Assembly: GCF_009884975.1 (NCBI RefSeq) | Contig: NZ_CP041970.1 | Location: forward strand, 744,001 to 808,000 | DNA from: Acinetobacter dispersus | GTDB taxonomy: Bacteria > Pseudomonadota > Gammaproteobacteria > Pseudomonadales > Moraxellaceae | Length of the DNA: 64,000 nucleotides | Reading direction: 5' to 3' | Shown: positions 1 through 9,200 of the stretch, one piece after another | Numbering within the stretch: position 1 is the first letter of the stretch | Layout of the letters: each line of letters opens with the position of its first letter | Position numbers and translations under genes: made by a program | The notes under the pieces: model-generated | Told to the model about the DNA's origin: nothing | Databases searched by the model: none | The model's input: the letters and a program-made list of their open reading frames with translations, nothing else

Positions 1-276
1 CTGAGGGTTCTTTTCAAAAAGCCCCATTTCACCAAAGAAGTCACCTGGGTTTAAGTAGGCAACGACGATTTCACGTTCATCATCTTCACGTAAAATAATT
101 GACACTGAACCTTTTAATATTAAATACAGTGATTTTGATTCAGTTCCAGCGTCAACAATCGCGGTGCGTTTAGGGTATCTGTTAATATGAGCACGTTTTA
201 GCAATGCTTTAACTGATTCAGGTAGTTGACCTGGAGACAAAGCATCAGTGCTAAGTTGTGAAAAATTTGAAGTCAT
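1..276 (-). CDS. Crp/Vfr-type cyclic-nucleotide-binding regulator, 3' part missing
   Basis: Partial gene: the first 92 codons lie in the window and the rest runs off the left edge. The translation begins MTSNFSQLSTDALSPGQLPE and then shows a cyclic-nucleotide-binding beta-roll: the stretch SKSLYLILKGSVSIIL, then VVAYLNPGDFFGEMGLFEK, the PGDFFGE phosphate-binding cassette typical of Crp/Vfr. The DNA-binding helix-turn-helix expected at the C terminus is not visible. It is divergent from the OsmC gene at 425, an arrangement common for crp and an OsmC protein in this group. By family it would be a global cAMP-responsive regulator; the ligand is inferred, not seen. Confidence 0.85.
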   Translation of the reverse strand, partial: MTSNFSQLSTDALSPGQLPESVKALLKRAHINRYPKRTAIVDAGTESKSLYLILKGSVSIILREDDEREIVVAYLNPGDFFGEMGLFEKNPQ

Positions 277-424
277 GCTTAAAATTTCCGAATTTGGATA
301 AAACCGATCGCACAGGCCCTTGCTAGAGCCTTTTCTACACAGAAGAGATGAAATTCCTTATCAACTCATTTTATGTTAGTGTACAAGAACAGAGTAAATT
401 TATAACGTTTTTCGGGTAGTTGCA

Positions 425-847
425 ATGCAAACAAGTGTACATTGGTTAGAGAATGTTGCTTTTGAGGCAAAATCAGAAAGTGGCCACACTGTGGTGATGG
501 ACGGTTCTGCTGAATATGGGGGTGAAAACCGTGGTCCACGTCCTATGGAATTGATTTTAATGGGACTTGGTGGGTGTGCTTCGTTTGATATTGTGACCAT
601 TTTAAAGAAATCTCGCCAAGATGTGACGGGTGTCGTATGTCAGCTAAAAGCGGAAAGAGCAGATTCGATTCCAGCCGTGTTCACTAAAATTCATTTACAT
701 TTCGTGGTGACAGGTAAAGCGGTAAAAACCAAGCAAGTTGAAAAAGCAGTTGAACTTTCGGCGGAGAAATATTGTTCGGCGAGCAAAATGCTTGCGGACG
801 GTGGTGTTGAAATTACCCATGATTTTGAAATTGTTGAAGCTGCATAA
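425..847 (+). CDS. OsmC/YhfA-family peroxide-reducing protein
   Basis: A 140-residue cytoplasmic protein of the OsmC/Ohr fold. The two family cysteines are visible: one in LGGCASFD (about residue 51) and one in EKYCSASKM (about residue 117), with the GPRPMEL segment near residue 40. OsmC proteins reduce organic hydroperoxides through these cysteines; the short YhfA-like branch has no firmly assigned substrate. It is divergent from the Crp-like gene and followed by a strong hairpin terminator, so it is probably monocistronic. Length is normal for the family. Confidence 0.88.
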   Translation: MQTSVHWLENVAFEAKSESGHTVVMDGSAEYGGENRGPRPMELILMGLGGCASFDIVTILKKSRQDVTGVVCQLKAERADSIPAVFTKIHLHFVVTGKAVKTKQVEKAVELSAEKYCSASKMLADGGVEITHDFEIVEAA

Positions 848-870
848 AGCTTAAATTATTAAGTTTTTCT

Positions 871-905
871 AAAAAGTGATCTATTTTTATAGATCACTTT
901 TTTTA
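871..905. terminator. Bidirectional intrinsic terminator
   Basis: Perfect 12-bp stem, AAAAAGTGATCT pairing with AGATCACTTTTT across an 8-base loop, with A-run and T-run flanks. It lies between the convergent OsmC and M23 peptidase genes and can end both. Confidence 0.85.
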
Positions 906-918
906 TAAGCTTTTCTTT

Positions 919-1728
919 TTATTTTAGAAATAATTGTGGGTCTACCCGAGCATTATTTAGACTCATACCCCAATGTAAATGAGCCCCCGTGACTCGTCCA
1001 GTATTGCCCACTAAGCCAAGCGTTTCACCCTGACGAATGCGTTGTCCTTTTTCTACGTTAATTTTACTTAGATGACAGAACATACTGATTAAACCTTGCC
1101 CATGGTCAATCAGGACTGTATTGCCATTAAAGAAATAGTTTCCAGTTTGCACTACGATACCATCAGTAGGTGCAATTACTTTTTGACCAGTTGGGGCTGG
1201 AATGTCCAAACCTGAGTGTGGAGCACGCTCTTCACCATTAAAAAAGCGTTTACGGCCAAAAGAGTTGCTAAATTTACCTGCTGTAGGGCGGATAAAGTTT
1301 GGGAAACTGTTCCATGTACTTTGACTAAAAGAGTTATAAATATCATTTTGCTCTTTTGCTTCACGTGCATAACGATCCAGTTGCTCTTGCTTTGGATTGA
1401 CATAGTCTTGGTTTTTGACGGTTAAACGCTGCTCAGCATATGGATATGGCTTAAGCTCAATTTGAATTGGACTATTATTGGTTTTTAAGGTGAGTGTCCC
1501 TAAAGGCGCGGATAAAGGGATGCCAAACACCGCATAACGTTGGGAACCTTCCTGTGTAATGAGTACAGGATTTTGTTCATAAAAAACTTGAGTGGTATGT
1601 GCTTCTAGAGGAATAACCGCGATTCCACCAGCCCGTCTCGAATCTTGTGGCAGTTGCGCATAAGCAACATGAAGCGGCAGAAGACAAGTAGCGACAAGAT
1701 AAATTTTTTTTAAATACATGGTCATCAT
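919..1728 (-). CDS. Secreted M23-family metallopeptidase (LytM domain)
   Basis: A 269-residue exported peptidoglycan hydrolase candidate. An N-terminal signal peptide ends near LHVAYA (about residue 24). The C-terminal LytM/M23 domain (about residues 150-269) has the expected zinc and catalytic motifs: HSGLDIPAPTG (HxxxD), then the LIDHG segment, and HLHWGM (HxH) near the end. A middle region (about 30-130) resembles the beta-rich N-terminal domain seen in proteins of this type. No LysM repeat or coiled coil is obvious, so it may be a true endopeptidase rather than an EnvC-like activator. Three Met codons lie at the start (residues 1, 2 and 4); which is used is not settled by a clear ribosome-binding site. 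Confidence 0.88.
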   Translation of the reverse strand: MMTMYLKKIYLVATCLLPLHVAYAQLPQDSRRAGGIAVIPLEAHTTQVFYEQNPVLITQEGSQRYAVFGIPLSAPLGTLTLKTNNSPIQIELKPYPYAEQRLTVKNQDYVNPKQEQLDRYAREAKEQNDIYNSFSQSTWNSFPNFIRPTAGKFSNSFGRKRFFNGEERAPHSGLDIPAPTGQKVIAPTDGIVVQTGNYFFNGNTVLIDHGQGLISMFCHLSKINVEKGQRIRQGETLGLVGNTGRVTGAHLHWGMSLNNARVDPQLFLK

Positions 1729-1825
1729 GATGAATAAAGAAAGCTGTAAGCTAAAAGGTTCTGCTTAAATGTACAAGTTTGCTGCTGTGCAAAACAGATT
1801 AGGTAGCAAAATTATACAAAATATA

Positions 1826-1855
1826 CTTGAAATAGATTGTTTTTGTACCCATATT
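1826..1855 (+). promoter_or_regulatory. Sigma-32 (heat-shock) type promoter of clpB
   Basis: CTTGAAA at 1826-1832 and ACCCATAT at 1847-1854 are separated by 14-15 bases. This is close to the RpoH consensus CTTGAA with CCCCATNT about 13-17 bases downstream; only the first C of the second element differs. It sits about 125 bases before the clpB start, and clpB is a classical RpoH target. Confidence 0.75.
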
Positions 1856-1979
1856 AATGTCGAGTCTTATATTTTTTATTTTATATAAAATATTGAAAAT
1901 ATATAAATTTTATTTGAAATTTTAAAAAGTGTTCCCATCTAAGTGATAAGTTAAAAATTTGTTGTGAGGAATAACAAGA

Positions 1980-4559
1980 ATGCGATTTGAAAAATTTACA
2001 AACCGCTTACAGCAAGCGCTCTCAGATGCACAATCATTGGCTATGGGTAAAGATCACACTGCAATAGCAGGGATTCATATCTTAACATCTTTATTAGAAG
2101 AGCCAGCCAATCTGAGTTTATTGCAACAAGCGGGTGCACGTTTACCAGAGTTAAAGCAGAAACTTGAACAAGCGGTGCAAAATGCACCGACTTTGGCAAA
2201 TCCGACAGGTGATATCAATCTGAATCCTGAAGCGGTCAAGGCTCTCAATTTAGCTGACCGCTATGCACAGAAAGCAGGTGATGAGTTTTTATCTACGGAT
2301 TGGGTTTTACTTAGCCTGGCAGAAACGGGCGAAACCAAAACTATTTTAAATAGTGTTGGTGTGTCACCAGAAAGTTTACGTAAGGTAATTGAAAATATTC
2401 GAGGAAATGACAAAGTCATGAGTAATAATCACGAAGATCAACGTGACTCACTAAATAAATATACCATCGATTTGACTGAGCGTGCCTTGGCTGGGAAGTT
2501 AGACCCTGTGATTGGCCGAGATGATGAGATCCGTCGTACTATTCAAGTACTATCTCGTCGTACTAAAAATAACCCTGTACTGATTGGTGAACCAGGGGTT
2601 GGGAAAACTGCGATTGTAGAAGGTTTAGCGCAGCGTATTATCAATGGTGAAGTACCAGAAAGCTTAAAGAATAAGCGTGTACTGTCACTCGACTTGGGTT
2701 CACTACTTGCAGGTGCAAAATATCGTGGTGAATTTGAGGAACGTTTAAAAGCAGTTCTTAAAGACTTGGCAAAACATGAAGGTGAAATCATTCTGTTTAT
2801 CGACGAGCTTCATACACTCGTAGGCGCAGGTAAAGGTGATGGCGCGATGGATGCAGGCAATATGCTTAAACCTGCCTTGGCGCGTGGTGAACTTCGTTGT
2901 GTTGGTGCTACGACTTTAGATGAGTATCGTCAATATATCGAGAAAGATGCTGCACTTGAACGTCGTTTCCAAAAAGTGTTGGTGGATGAACCAAGTGTTG
3001 AAGATACCATTGCGATTCTACGCGGTCTAAAAGAGAAATATGCGACCCATCACGGTGTACAAATTTTAGATTCAGCGATTATAGCTGCTGCGAAAATGTC
3101 ACATCGCTATATCACTGATCGTCAGTTACCAGATAAGGCAATTGATTTGATTGATGAAGCTGCGTCACGTATCAAGATGGAGATCGACTCTAAGCCTGAA
3201 GCTTTAGATAAATTAGATCGCCGTTTGATTCAATTAAAAATGCAGCTCGAAGCGGTGAAAAAAGATGAAGATGTCGGCAGTAAAGCTGAAGTCAATCATC
3301 TTGAACAGCAAATTGCGGAAAAGCAAAAAGAGTACAATGATTTAGAAGAGATTTGGAAAGCTGAAAAAACACTGGTTGAAGGTGATAAAAAAGCACAAGT
3401 CGAACTGGATCAAGCGCGTAGTGCTTTGGAAAAAGCCAAACGTGAAGGCGATTTGGCTGAAGCTGCACGTTTGCAATATGGAGTTATTCCAGAGTTACAG
3501 AAACGCTTAGAGCAAGCTGAAGTTGCAGAAGAAAATGAAGAACCGAAGTTGATTCGGACCAAAGTCACTGAAAATGAGATTGCTGAAGTCGTGAGCGCGG
3601 CTACAGGCATCCCTGTGACGAAAATGCTGCAAGGTGAACGTGAAAAACTTCTGAAAATGGAAGAGTTTTTACATAATCGTGTGGTGGGACAAGATGAAGC
3701 TGTGGTTGCAGTGTCTAATGCAGTCCGTCGTTCACGTGCTGGCTTATCTGACCCAAATCGCCCAAGTGGATCATTCTTGTTCCTTGGTCCAACAGGGGTC
3801 GGTAAAACTGAGTTAACCAAAGCATTGGCAAACTTCTTGTTTGATAGTGATGATGCCATGATTCGTATCGATATGAGTGAGTTTATGGAAAAACACTCTG
3901 TCAGTCGTTTGGTCGGTGCGCCTCCAGGCTATGTCGGCTATGAAGAAGGTGGCGTTCTAACTGAAGCCGTACGTCGTAAGCCATATAGTGTGGTGTTGTT
4001 TGATGAGGTGGAAAAAGCGCATCCAGATGTGTTCAATATTTTATTGCAAGTCTTGGATGATGGTCGTTTAACTGATTCGCAAGGCCGTGTGATCGACTTT
4101 AAAAATACGGTGATCGTAATGACCTCTAATCTGGGTTCACAAGATGTACGTGAGCTGGGTGAAGGGGCGACTGATGATGAGGTGAGAACTGTGGTTATGA
4201 ATGCGGTAACACAGCATTTCCGTCCAGAGTTTATTAACCGTATTGACGAATTGGTGATTTTCCATTCACTGCAAAAAGCACAGATTCGTGGTATTGCCGA
4301 TATCCAGTTAGATCGCTTACGTTCACGTTTGAGTGATCGAGATATGGGCTTAACTGTGGATGACACTGCTTTCGATCTATTGATCGATGCTGGTTTCGAT
4401 CCGATATACGGTGCTCGTCCTTTGAAACGTGCGATTCAGCAACAAGTGGAAAATAGTTTGGCTCAAAAAATCCTGTCTGGTGAATTCCAAGCTGGAGATA
4501 ACATTTTAATCAAAGGTGAAAATGGTCATCTGATTTTCGATAAAATGAAACTGAGTTAA
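1980..4559 (+). CDS. clpB: ATP-dependent disaggregase chaperone ClpB
   Basis: An 859-residue Hsp100 protein, the full ClpB length. Clp-N repeats occupy about residues 1-145. The first AAA+ module has Walker A GEPGVGKT near residue 203 and Walker [10 protein letters not shown]. The coiled-coil middle domain (about 405-525) is what distinguishes ClpB from ClpA and ClpC. The second AAA+ module has GPTGVGKT near residue 603 and [14 protein letters not shown]. It rescues aggregated proteins together with DnaK/DnaJ/GrpE. The start follows a GAGGAATAACAAG ribosome-binding site. It has a heat-shock-type promoter upstream and a strong terminator downstream, so it is monocistronic. Confidence 0.97.
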   Translation: MRFEKFTNRLQQALSDAQSLAMGKDHTAIAGIHILTSLLEEPANLSLLQQAGARLPELKQKLEQAVQNAPTLANPTGDINLNPEAVKALNLADRYAQKAGDEFLSTDWVLLSLAETGETKTILNSVGVSPESLRKVIENIRGNDKVMSNNHEDQRDSLNKYTIDLTERALAGKLDPVIGRDDEIRRTIQVLSRRTKNNPVLIGEPGVGKTAIVEGLAQRIINGEVPESLKNKRVLSLDLGSLLAGAKYRGEFEERLKAVLKDLAKHEGEIILFIDELHTLVGAGKGDGAMDAGNMLKPALARGELRCVGATTLDEYRQYIEKDAALERRFQKVLVDEPSVEDTIAILRGLKEKYATHHGVQILDSAIIAAAKMSHRYITDRQLPDKAIDLIDEAASRIKMEIDSKPEALDKLDRRLIQLKMQLEAVKKDEDVGSKAEVNHLEQQIAEKQKEYNDLEEIWKAEKTLVEGDKKAQVELDQARSALEKAKREGDLAEAARLQYGVIPELQKRLEQAEVAEENEEPKLIRTKVTENEIAEVVSAATGIPVTKMLQGEREKLLKMEEFLHNRVVGQDEAVVAVSNAVRRSRAGLSDPNRPSGSFLFLGPTGVGKTELTKALANFLFDSDDAMIRIDMSEFMEKHSVSRLVGAPPGYVGYEEGGVLTEAVRRKPYSVVLFDEVEKAHPDVFNILLQVLDDGRLTDSQGRVIDFKNTVIVMTSNLGSQDVRELGEGATDDEVRTVVMNAVTQHFRPEFINRIDELVIFHSLQKAQIRGIADIQLDRLRSRLSDRDMGLTVDDTAFDLLIDAGFDPIYGARPLKRAIQQQVENSLAQKILSGEFQAGDNILIKGENGHLIFDKMKLS

Positions 4560-4581
4560 GCAGAAATTTTTATGTTTGACC

Positions 4582-4616
4582 AAAAAAGATGGTGATGAAA
4601 GTCACCATCTTTTTTT
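4582..4616 (+). terminator. Terminator of clpB
   Basis: A 14-bp stem, AAAAAAGATGGTGA with TCACCATCTTTTTT, and a 6-base loop ending in a T-run, 23 bases after the clpB stop. Confidence 0.88.
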
Positions 4617-4729
4617 ATATTGGTGCAACTGGTCTGATTTTTTCAGGAATATTACCAATGACATTGCGACTTGATGAAAAACTTGATAGTTTCTTGAGCA
4701 AATAAGAAAAAAATTCAGGATGAATTGCA

Positions 4730-5176
4730 ATGGAAAATAGCAGACATCATTGCGCATATACTTGTGTAATTTTGTTGATAACCGCTTTATCTTCAATGGC
4801 GAATGCTGCACAGCCATTGAATGAGGGAATACTCGCCTTACAAACTGGCGCGCTGAATAATGCGCTCCCCAGTATTATCATTAAAGCTCAGCAAGATGCG
4901 TTAAAACCTGAAGAACAACGTTGGCGTTCACAGCGTATCTTAAGTGATAAATATTTAGGTGATATTCGAGTCAATACGATTTTAGACGGGGTACTTTCTT
5001 CTCACGAGGAGCAAAAGAAAATATTGGCTGTTGATACAAGAGATAAGGATAAGAGAGAGGCTACGATTAAGCCACATGAACAACCACCTGATCGATTCAG
5101 AGTATATGAATTCGATTCAGGCAATGTCCATGTGACTTATAATGATGAAACTAATATTGAGCTTGTTGTCAAATAG
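4730..5176 (+). CDS. Secreted protein of unknown function
   Basis: A 148-residue protein that I do not recognise. It starts with a typical cleavable signal peptide (hydrophobic CVILLITALSSM, cleavage probably after ANA near residue 27). The mature part is helical and charged in the middle (LKPEEQRWRSQRILSDKYLG, then a K/E/D-rich stretch) and ends in a short beta-like segment VHVTYNDETNIELVVK. There are no cysteines after the signal, so it is neither a lipoprotein nor disulfide-bonded. AGGATG lies about 8 bases before the ATG. Its last 8 bases overlap the end of the convergent rlmKL gene. Confidence 0.65.
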   Translation: MENSRHHCAYTCVILLITALSSMANAAQPLNEGILALQTGALNNALPSIIIKAQQDALKPEEQRWRSQRILSDKYLGDIRVNTILDGVLSSHEEQKKILAVDTRDKDKREATIKPHEQPPDRFRVYEFDSGNVHVTYNDETNIELVVK

Positions 5177-7373
5177 CTGGGTGTTGTATTTTCCAAGCAC
5201 GATGAATCTTTTGATTGCGTTTGAAATCTAGACCAATCGTTTCAGAGGTAATTTCTTCAACTTGATACATCGCCTCAATTTCTTCATCCAGCTCAAAACC
5301 GCGATAGTTATTGGAGAAGTACAAAGTCCCATCGCTGGTTAAACGGTTCATTGCTCGTTTAAGTAAGGAGATATGGTCGCGCTGAACATCAAAAGTTCCA
5401 TAAAACTTTTTCGAGTTCGAGAAGGTTGGTGGGTCAATGAAGATTAGATCATACTGTTCATGGCCTTCTTTTAACCATTCAAAGCAATCACTTGCAAAGA
5501 ACATATGCTGTTCATCGGCATGATCGACAGTTAAACCATTCAGCACAAAGTTTTCTTTTGACCAATTTAAGTAAGTATTGGATAAATCGACACTGGTCGT
5601 ACTTGCTGCGCCACCTAAAGCAGCATGTAAACTTGCTGTAGAGGTGTAGCTATAAAGATTTAAGAAATGCTTGCCACGTGCTTCTTTGGCAATTCTCAGA
5701 CGAATTTGACGGTGATCCAAGAATAAGCCCGTATCTAAGTAGTCGGTCAGGTTCACTAAAATTCGTGCGTCACCTTCTTGAACAATAAAGCGCTTAGAAG
5801 CTGTACTTTGCTTGGTATATTGCGTCGTACCTGCCTGCCTTGCACGTGTTTTGATAAAAATAGCATCACGGTTTAAGCCTGTTACAGCACGGATTGCAGC
5901 AAGACCAAGGTTAAAACGCTTTTTAGCTTTTTCTGGATCAATGGTTTTCGGTGGTGCGTATTCTTGCACATGCAAACGATCGCCATATAAATCGACTGCT
6001 ATATTGAAATCAGGCAAATCTGCATCATAAAGACGTAAACAGTAGACGTTCTCTTTCACCGCCCATTTTTTCAATGCCTGCATATTTTTCTGCAAACGAT
6101 TGGTAAAGTCTTCAGCACCTTCAATTTTTTCAAATTGTTGTGGTTGCCAAGAAGCTAAAAATGGTTGGGTAACTGTTGCAGGCTTCACTGTACCAAAACG
6201 AACGTAAATTGGTAATTTACCATTCATCAAACGTAAAATTTGTGGATCGTTAAAAGCAAGAACATCAGCTTGTTCAACTTGAGCAGCAATAATGGCTGCG
6301 CGTTGATTTGGGAAATTCTTTTGTAATAGGGCAGATAAGCCTAAGTAGAGTGAGCGGTTAGACGCTTTGTCACCTAAACGTTCACCATACGGTGGGTTGG
6401 TCACGATAAAGGCTTTTTTACCTTCAGCATGGAAGTCATCCCAGTCTGCTAAAGTGCGTTCTTCAATTTGGATCTTATCCAGTAAATTTTCAAAGCCTGC
6501 GGCAATGATGTTTTGACGTGTAGCTTTTACTGCTTCCCAGTCTGCATCATAAGCATAGAACTGTGGTAGTGGCTGCTGTAATGCTTTTTCATGGCGTTCA
6601 GCAGCTTCAGCTTTGAGTGTCATCCACAATTCATTGTCGTGTCCATGCCAACCATTAAAACCAAAACGGCGAACTAAACCGGGTGCACGATCAGTCAAAA
6701 TTAATAAGGATTCAATAATAAATGTACCTGAACCACACATTGGGTCAAGGATAATGTCAGGCTGATATTGCGCGAGTTGTGCTTTTTGTAGAATCGCAGC
6801 CGCCAAATTTTCTTTGATTGGTGCTTCAGTCATAAAACGGCGATAGCCACGTTTATGTAAAGAATCACCTGAGAGATCTAGGCAATAGGTGTGTTCGGTT
6901 TTACCTGCCAATGCGTACAGTGTAATTTCTGGTTGCTTAATATCAATACTTGGACGCTTACCGACTGCTTCCATAAAGGAATCTACAACACCGTCTTTTA
7001 CACGCAAGGTCGCAAATTGTGAATTTACCTTAATGTCACGTTCTATATGCAAGCGAACTGCAAAGGTACTTTGTGGTGCAAAAATGAGTGACCAGTCAAA
7101 ACTGATTGCACCTTCATAGAGTTCTTCGGCTACATCACGAGCATCGTGCGTGTGTTCCAATTCATGTGTATGAATCGGTAAGAGCACTCGAGAGGCTAAA
7201 CGAGACCACATACAAATGCGGTATGCATTTTCCAATGTACCTTTAAATACTAAACGCCCTGCAAAACGCTGGATATTTTGAATGCCTAAATCTTCAAGCT
7301 CTTGTTGTAGTAAGGTTTCAAGCCCGTCCGCACAGGTGACCCAATAGTCTGTTAGACGTGGTTTAGCGTTCAT
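5169..7373 (-). CDS. rlmL: Bifunctional 23S rRNA methyltransferase RlmKL
   Basis: A 734-residue fusion of two methyltransferases. The N-terminal half holds a THUMP RNA-binding domain (about 45-155) and the RlmL domain, with the SAM motif LDPMCGSGTFIIE near residue 210 and the catalytic NPPYGERLG near residue 325; it makes m2G2445 in 23S rRNA. The C-terminal half is RlmK, with the Rossmann segment FLNLYSYTSTASLHAALGG and the catalytic IDPPTFSNSKK near residue 650, making m7G2069. Length matches the E. coli fusion. It stands alone on the minus strand, its 3' end overlapping the secreted orphan by 8 bases. Confidence 0.95.
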   Translation of the reverse strand: MNAKPRLTDYWVTCADGLETLLQQELEDLGIQNIQRFAGRLVFKGTLENAYRICMWSRLASRVLLPIHTHELEHTHDARDVAEELYEGAISFDWSLIFAPQSTFAVRLHIERDIKVNSQFATLRVKDGVVDSFMEAVGKRPSIDIKQPEITLYALAGKTEHTYCLDLSGDSLHKRGYRRFMTEAPIKENLAAAILQKAQLAQYQPDIILDPMCGSGTFIIESLLILTDRAPGLVRRFGFNGWHGHDNELWMTLKAEAAERHEKALQQPLPQFYAYDADWEAVKATRQNIIAAGFENLLDKIQIEERTLADWDDFHAEGKKAFIVTNPPYGERLGDKASNRSLYLGLSALLQKNFPNQRAAIIAAQVEQADVLAFNDPQILRLMNGKLPIYVRFGTVKPATVTQPFLASWQPQQFEKIEGAEDFTNRLQKNMQALKKWAVKENVYCLRLYDADLPDFNIAVDLYGDRLHVQEYAPPKTIDPEKAKKRFNLGLAAIRAVTGLNRDAIFIKTRARQAGTTQYTKQSTASKRFIVQEGDARILVNLTDYLDTGLFLDHRQIRLRIAKEARGKHFLNLYSYTSTASLHAALGGAASTTSVDLSNTYLNWSKENFVLNGLTVDHADEQHMFFASDCFEWLKEGHEQYDLIFIDPPTFSNSKKFYGTFDVQRDHISLLKRAMNRLTSDGTLYFSNNYRGFELDEEIEAMYQVEEITSETIGLDFKRNQKIHRAWKIQHPAI

Positions 7374-7521
7374 TCAAATTTCCAAAACATTTTTAGCAAT
7401 CGGCTATTTTAACTGATTTTTATTGGTTCTGTCGGTGCATATTTGTTTGATTGTCAGGTTTATCACCTAATAATTACACTTTTTTAGCTATTGGGCTTAG
7501 ATAACACGGTATTACAAGTGC

Positions 7522-7568
7522 GATGTATTTCATTTTTATCAACTATTTTATTAAATAGTTGGTACATC
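7522..7568. repeat. Long imperfect inverted repeat in a divergent intergenic region
   Basis: Inner arms CAACTATTT (7540-7548) and AAATAGTTG (7553-7561) with a 4-base loop, and outer arms GATGTA (7522-7527) and TACATC (7563-7568). It sits in the 286-base gap between the divergent rlmKL and the 7660 gene. A T-rich stretch follows the outer arm. Its role is unknown; it could be a 5'-leader hairpin of the 7660 gene. The rest of the gap shows nothing else I can assign. Confidence 0.4.
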
Positions 7569-7659
7569 TTTTGCTTTTAAATTTGCAGCACATCAGTGAA
7601 CGATTTTACTTAAAACTGATGAAATTTAAGAATTTTAATTTGATGGCTGTGAGGATGTT

Positions 7660-8031
7660 ATGAAAGAAAGCATGAATAGCGAAGTATCGGTCAATGCTGA
7701 AGCTTTTACGATTGCAACTCAAATGTATGTCCGTTTAAGACGAGTTTGTGGTCGTGTGATTGATGTAATGTATTTAGTCAATAATCAAGATTATGCTAAA
7801 CATGTGCTTGAAGTTGCCCTAGCAACTGAGGATCAAGAATTGGCACGATTTGTAGCTCGTTTAAGTCCATTGATTGATCTATATGCCGAGCCAAGTTTTG
7901 CCGCACTAGAAGTAAAAGCCGAAGCTAAAAAAGTAAAAGCTGAGGTTTTAGAAACTTATTCAGTAGAAGTCACTGAAGAGGAAATATATCAGGCGCAGGT
8001 TCATCATCATTATATTGGCGCGTTACGCTAA
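7660..8031 (+). CDS. Small conserved protein of unknown function
   Basis: A 123-residue soluble protein, not recognised. The first part is helical (FTIATQMYVRLRRVCGRVID then VMYLVNNQDYAKHVLEVAL); the end is Glu/Lys-rich with a HHHY cluster (residues near 116). No signal peptide or membrane segment. GAGGATGTT directly before the ATG supports this start; a second Met lies at codon 5. It stands alone between two divergent or terminator-separated genes, which argues for its own promoter. It looks like one of the lineage-restricted small proteins of Acinetobacter. Confidence 0.75.
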   Translation: MKESMNSEVSVNAEAFTIATQMYVRLRRVCGRVIDVMYLVNNQDYAKHVLEVALATEDQELARFVARLSPLIDLYAEPSFAALEVKAEAKKVKAEVLETYSVEVTEEEIYQAQVHHHYIGALR

Positions 8032-8059
8032 GCGCTAAGTCTTTTAAAGAATAGAAAAT

Positions 8060-8093
8060 AAAGGATGTAAGAGGGGAATTACATCCTTTTTAC
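8060..8093 (+). terminator. Terminator of the 7660 gene
   Basis: An 11-bp stem, AAAGGATGTAA with TTACATCCTTT, an 8-base purine-rich loop and a following T-run. Confidence 0.8.
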
Positions 8094-8136
8094 TTAAGTG
8101 CTGAAAACTTCAACTACGAATGAAATCTAAAGTCTG

Positions 8137-8142
8137 TATAAT
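8137..8142 (+). promoter_or_regulatory. -10 element before pyrB
   Basis: TATAAT 30 bases before the pyrB ATG, in AGTCTGTATAATGCG. A good -35 hexamer at 16-18 bases is not visible. The transcript leader would be only about 25 bases, which leaves no room for an E. coli-type pyrBI attenuator. Confidence 0.5.
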
Positions 8143-8171
8143 GCGTTAACTTAACGTGTTAGGAATCTCTT

Positions 8172-9188
8172 ATGCACTTGGCGGCATTGCATACTTTGAG
8201 TCAGATCCAGCTCAATCAACAAGGAAATCTAAAACACTTTTTAACAATTGAAGGTCTTTCCAAAGAAACTTTAACTAAGATTTTAGATACAGCGCAAAGC
8301 TTTTTAGATGAAAATAATAATTTGATCAACCGTCCGTTACTTGAAGGGCTGACGGTCATGAATCTATTCTTTGAAAACTCCACTCGTACTCGTACCACCT
8401 TTGAGGCAGCTGCAAAACGTTTGTCTGCCAATGTCTTGAATATAGATATTGCACGTTCAAGTACCTCTAAGGGTGAAACTCTGCGTGACACACTGTGGAA
8501 CTTGGAAGCAATGGCCGCGGATATTTTTGTGGTTCGCCATTCATCATCTGGTGCAGCACACTTTATTGCTAAAGATGTGTGTCCGAAAGTTGCGATTATT
8601 AACGCGGGTGATGGTCGTCATGCGCATCCAACCCAAGCAATGTTGGATATGTTGACCATTCGTCGTGAAACTAAAAAGCCTTTTGAAGAATTAACCGTTG
8701 CGATTATCGGTGACATTAAACATTCACGCGTGGCTCGTTCAAATGTTGCAGCATTACAAACATTGGGTTGTAAAGATATTCGTGTGATTGCACCGAATAC
8801 ACTTTTGCCAGTGGGCTTTAATGAATATGGTGAGCACGTGCGTCTGTTTAACAAAATGGATGATGGTGTGAAAGACTGTGATGTGATCATTGCATTGCGT
8901 ATTCAAAATGAGCGTATTGATTCACCAGCTTTATCTTCACAGGCTGAGTTTTACAAAATGTATGGCCTAAATAAAGAGCGCCTTGCATTGGCTAAACCTG
9001 ATTGTATCGTGATGCATCCAGGGCCGATGAACCGAGGCGTTGAAATTGATTCAAGTGTTGCGGATGGTGATCAATCGGTGATTTTGAAACAGGTCACCAA
9101 TGGTATTGCAGTTCGTATGGCAGTACTTGCACTTGCGATGCAAGGCCAGTTACAAGAACAAGGTTTAATTGAAGCGATTGCACTGTAA
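8172..9188 (+). CDS. pyrB: Aspartate carbamoyltransferase catalytic subunit
   Basis: A 338-residue protein catalysing carbamoyl phosphate plus aspartate to carbamoyl aspartate, the committed step of pyrimidine synthesis. The carbamoyl-phosphate-binding motif [12 protein letters not shown] lies near residue 63; HPTQAMLDM follows at about 156, and the C-terminal [12 protein letters not shown] near 280. It is longer than E. coli PyrB, as in Pseudomonas-type (class A) enzymes, which work as a complex with a catalytically dead dihydroorotase. That partner lies 12 bases downstream. No pyrI regulatory-subunit gene is present. Confidence 0.96.
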   Translation: MHLAALHTLSQIQLNQQGNLKHFLTIEGLSKETLTKILDTAQSFLDENNNLINRPLLEGLTVMNLFFENSTRTRTTFEAAAKRLSANVLNIDIARSSTSKGETLRDTLWNLEAMAADIFVVRHSSSGAAHFIAKDVCPKVAIINAGDGRHAHPTQAMLDMLTIRRETKKPFEELTVAIIGDIKHSRVARSNVAALQTLGCKDIRVIAPNTLLPVGFNEYGEHVRLFNKMDDGVKDCDVIIALRIQNERIDSPALSSQAEFYKMYGLNKERLALAKPDCIVMHPGPMNRGVEIDSSVADGDQSVILKQVTNGIAVRMAVLALAMQGQLQEQGLIEAIAL

Positions 9189-9200
9189 GGGATAGAACAC

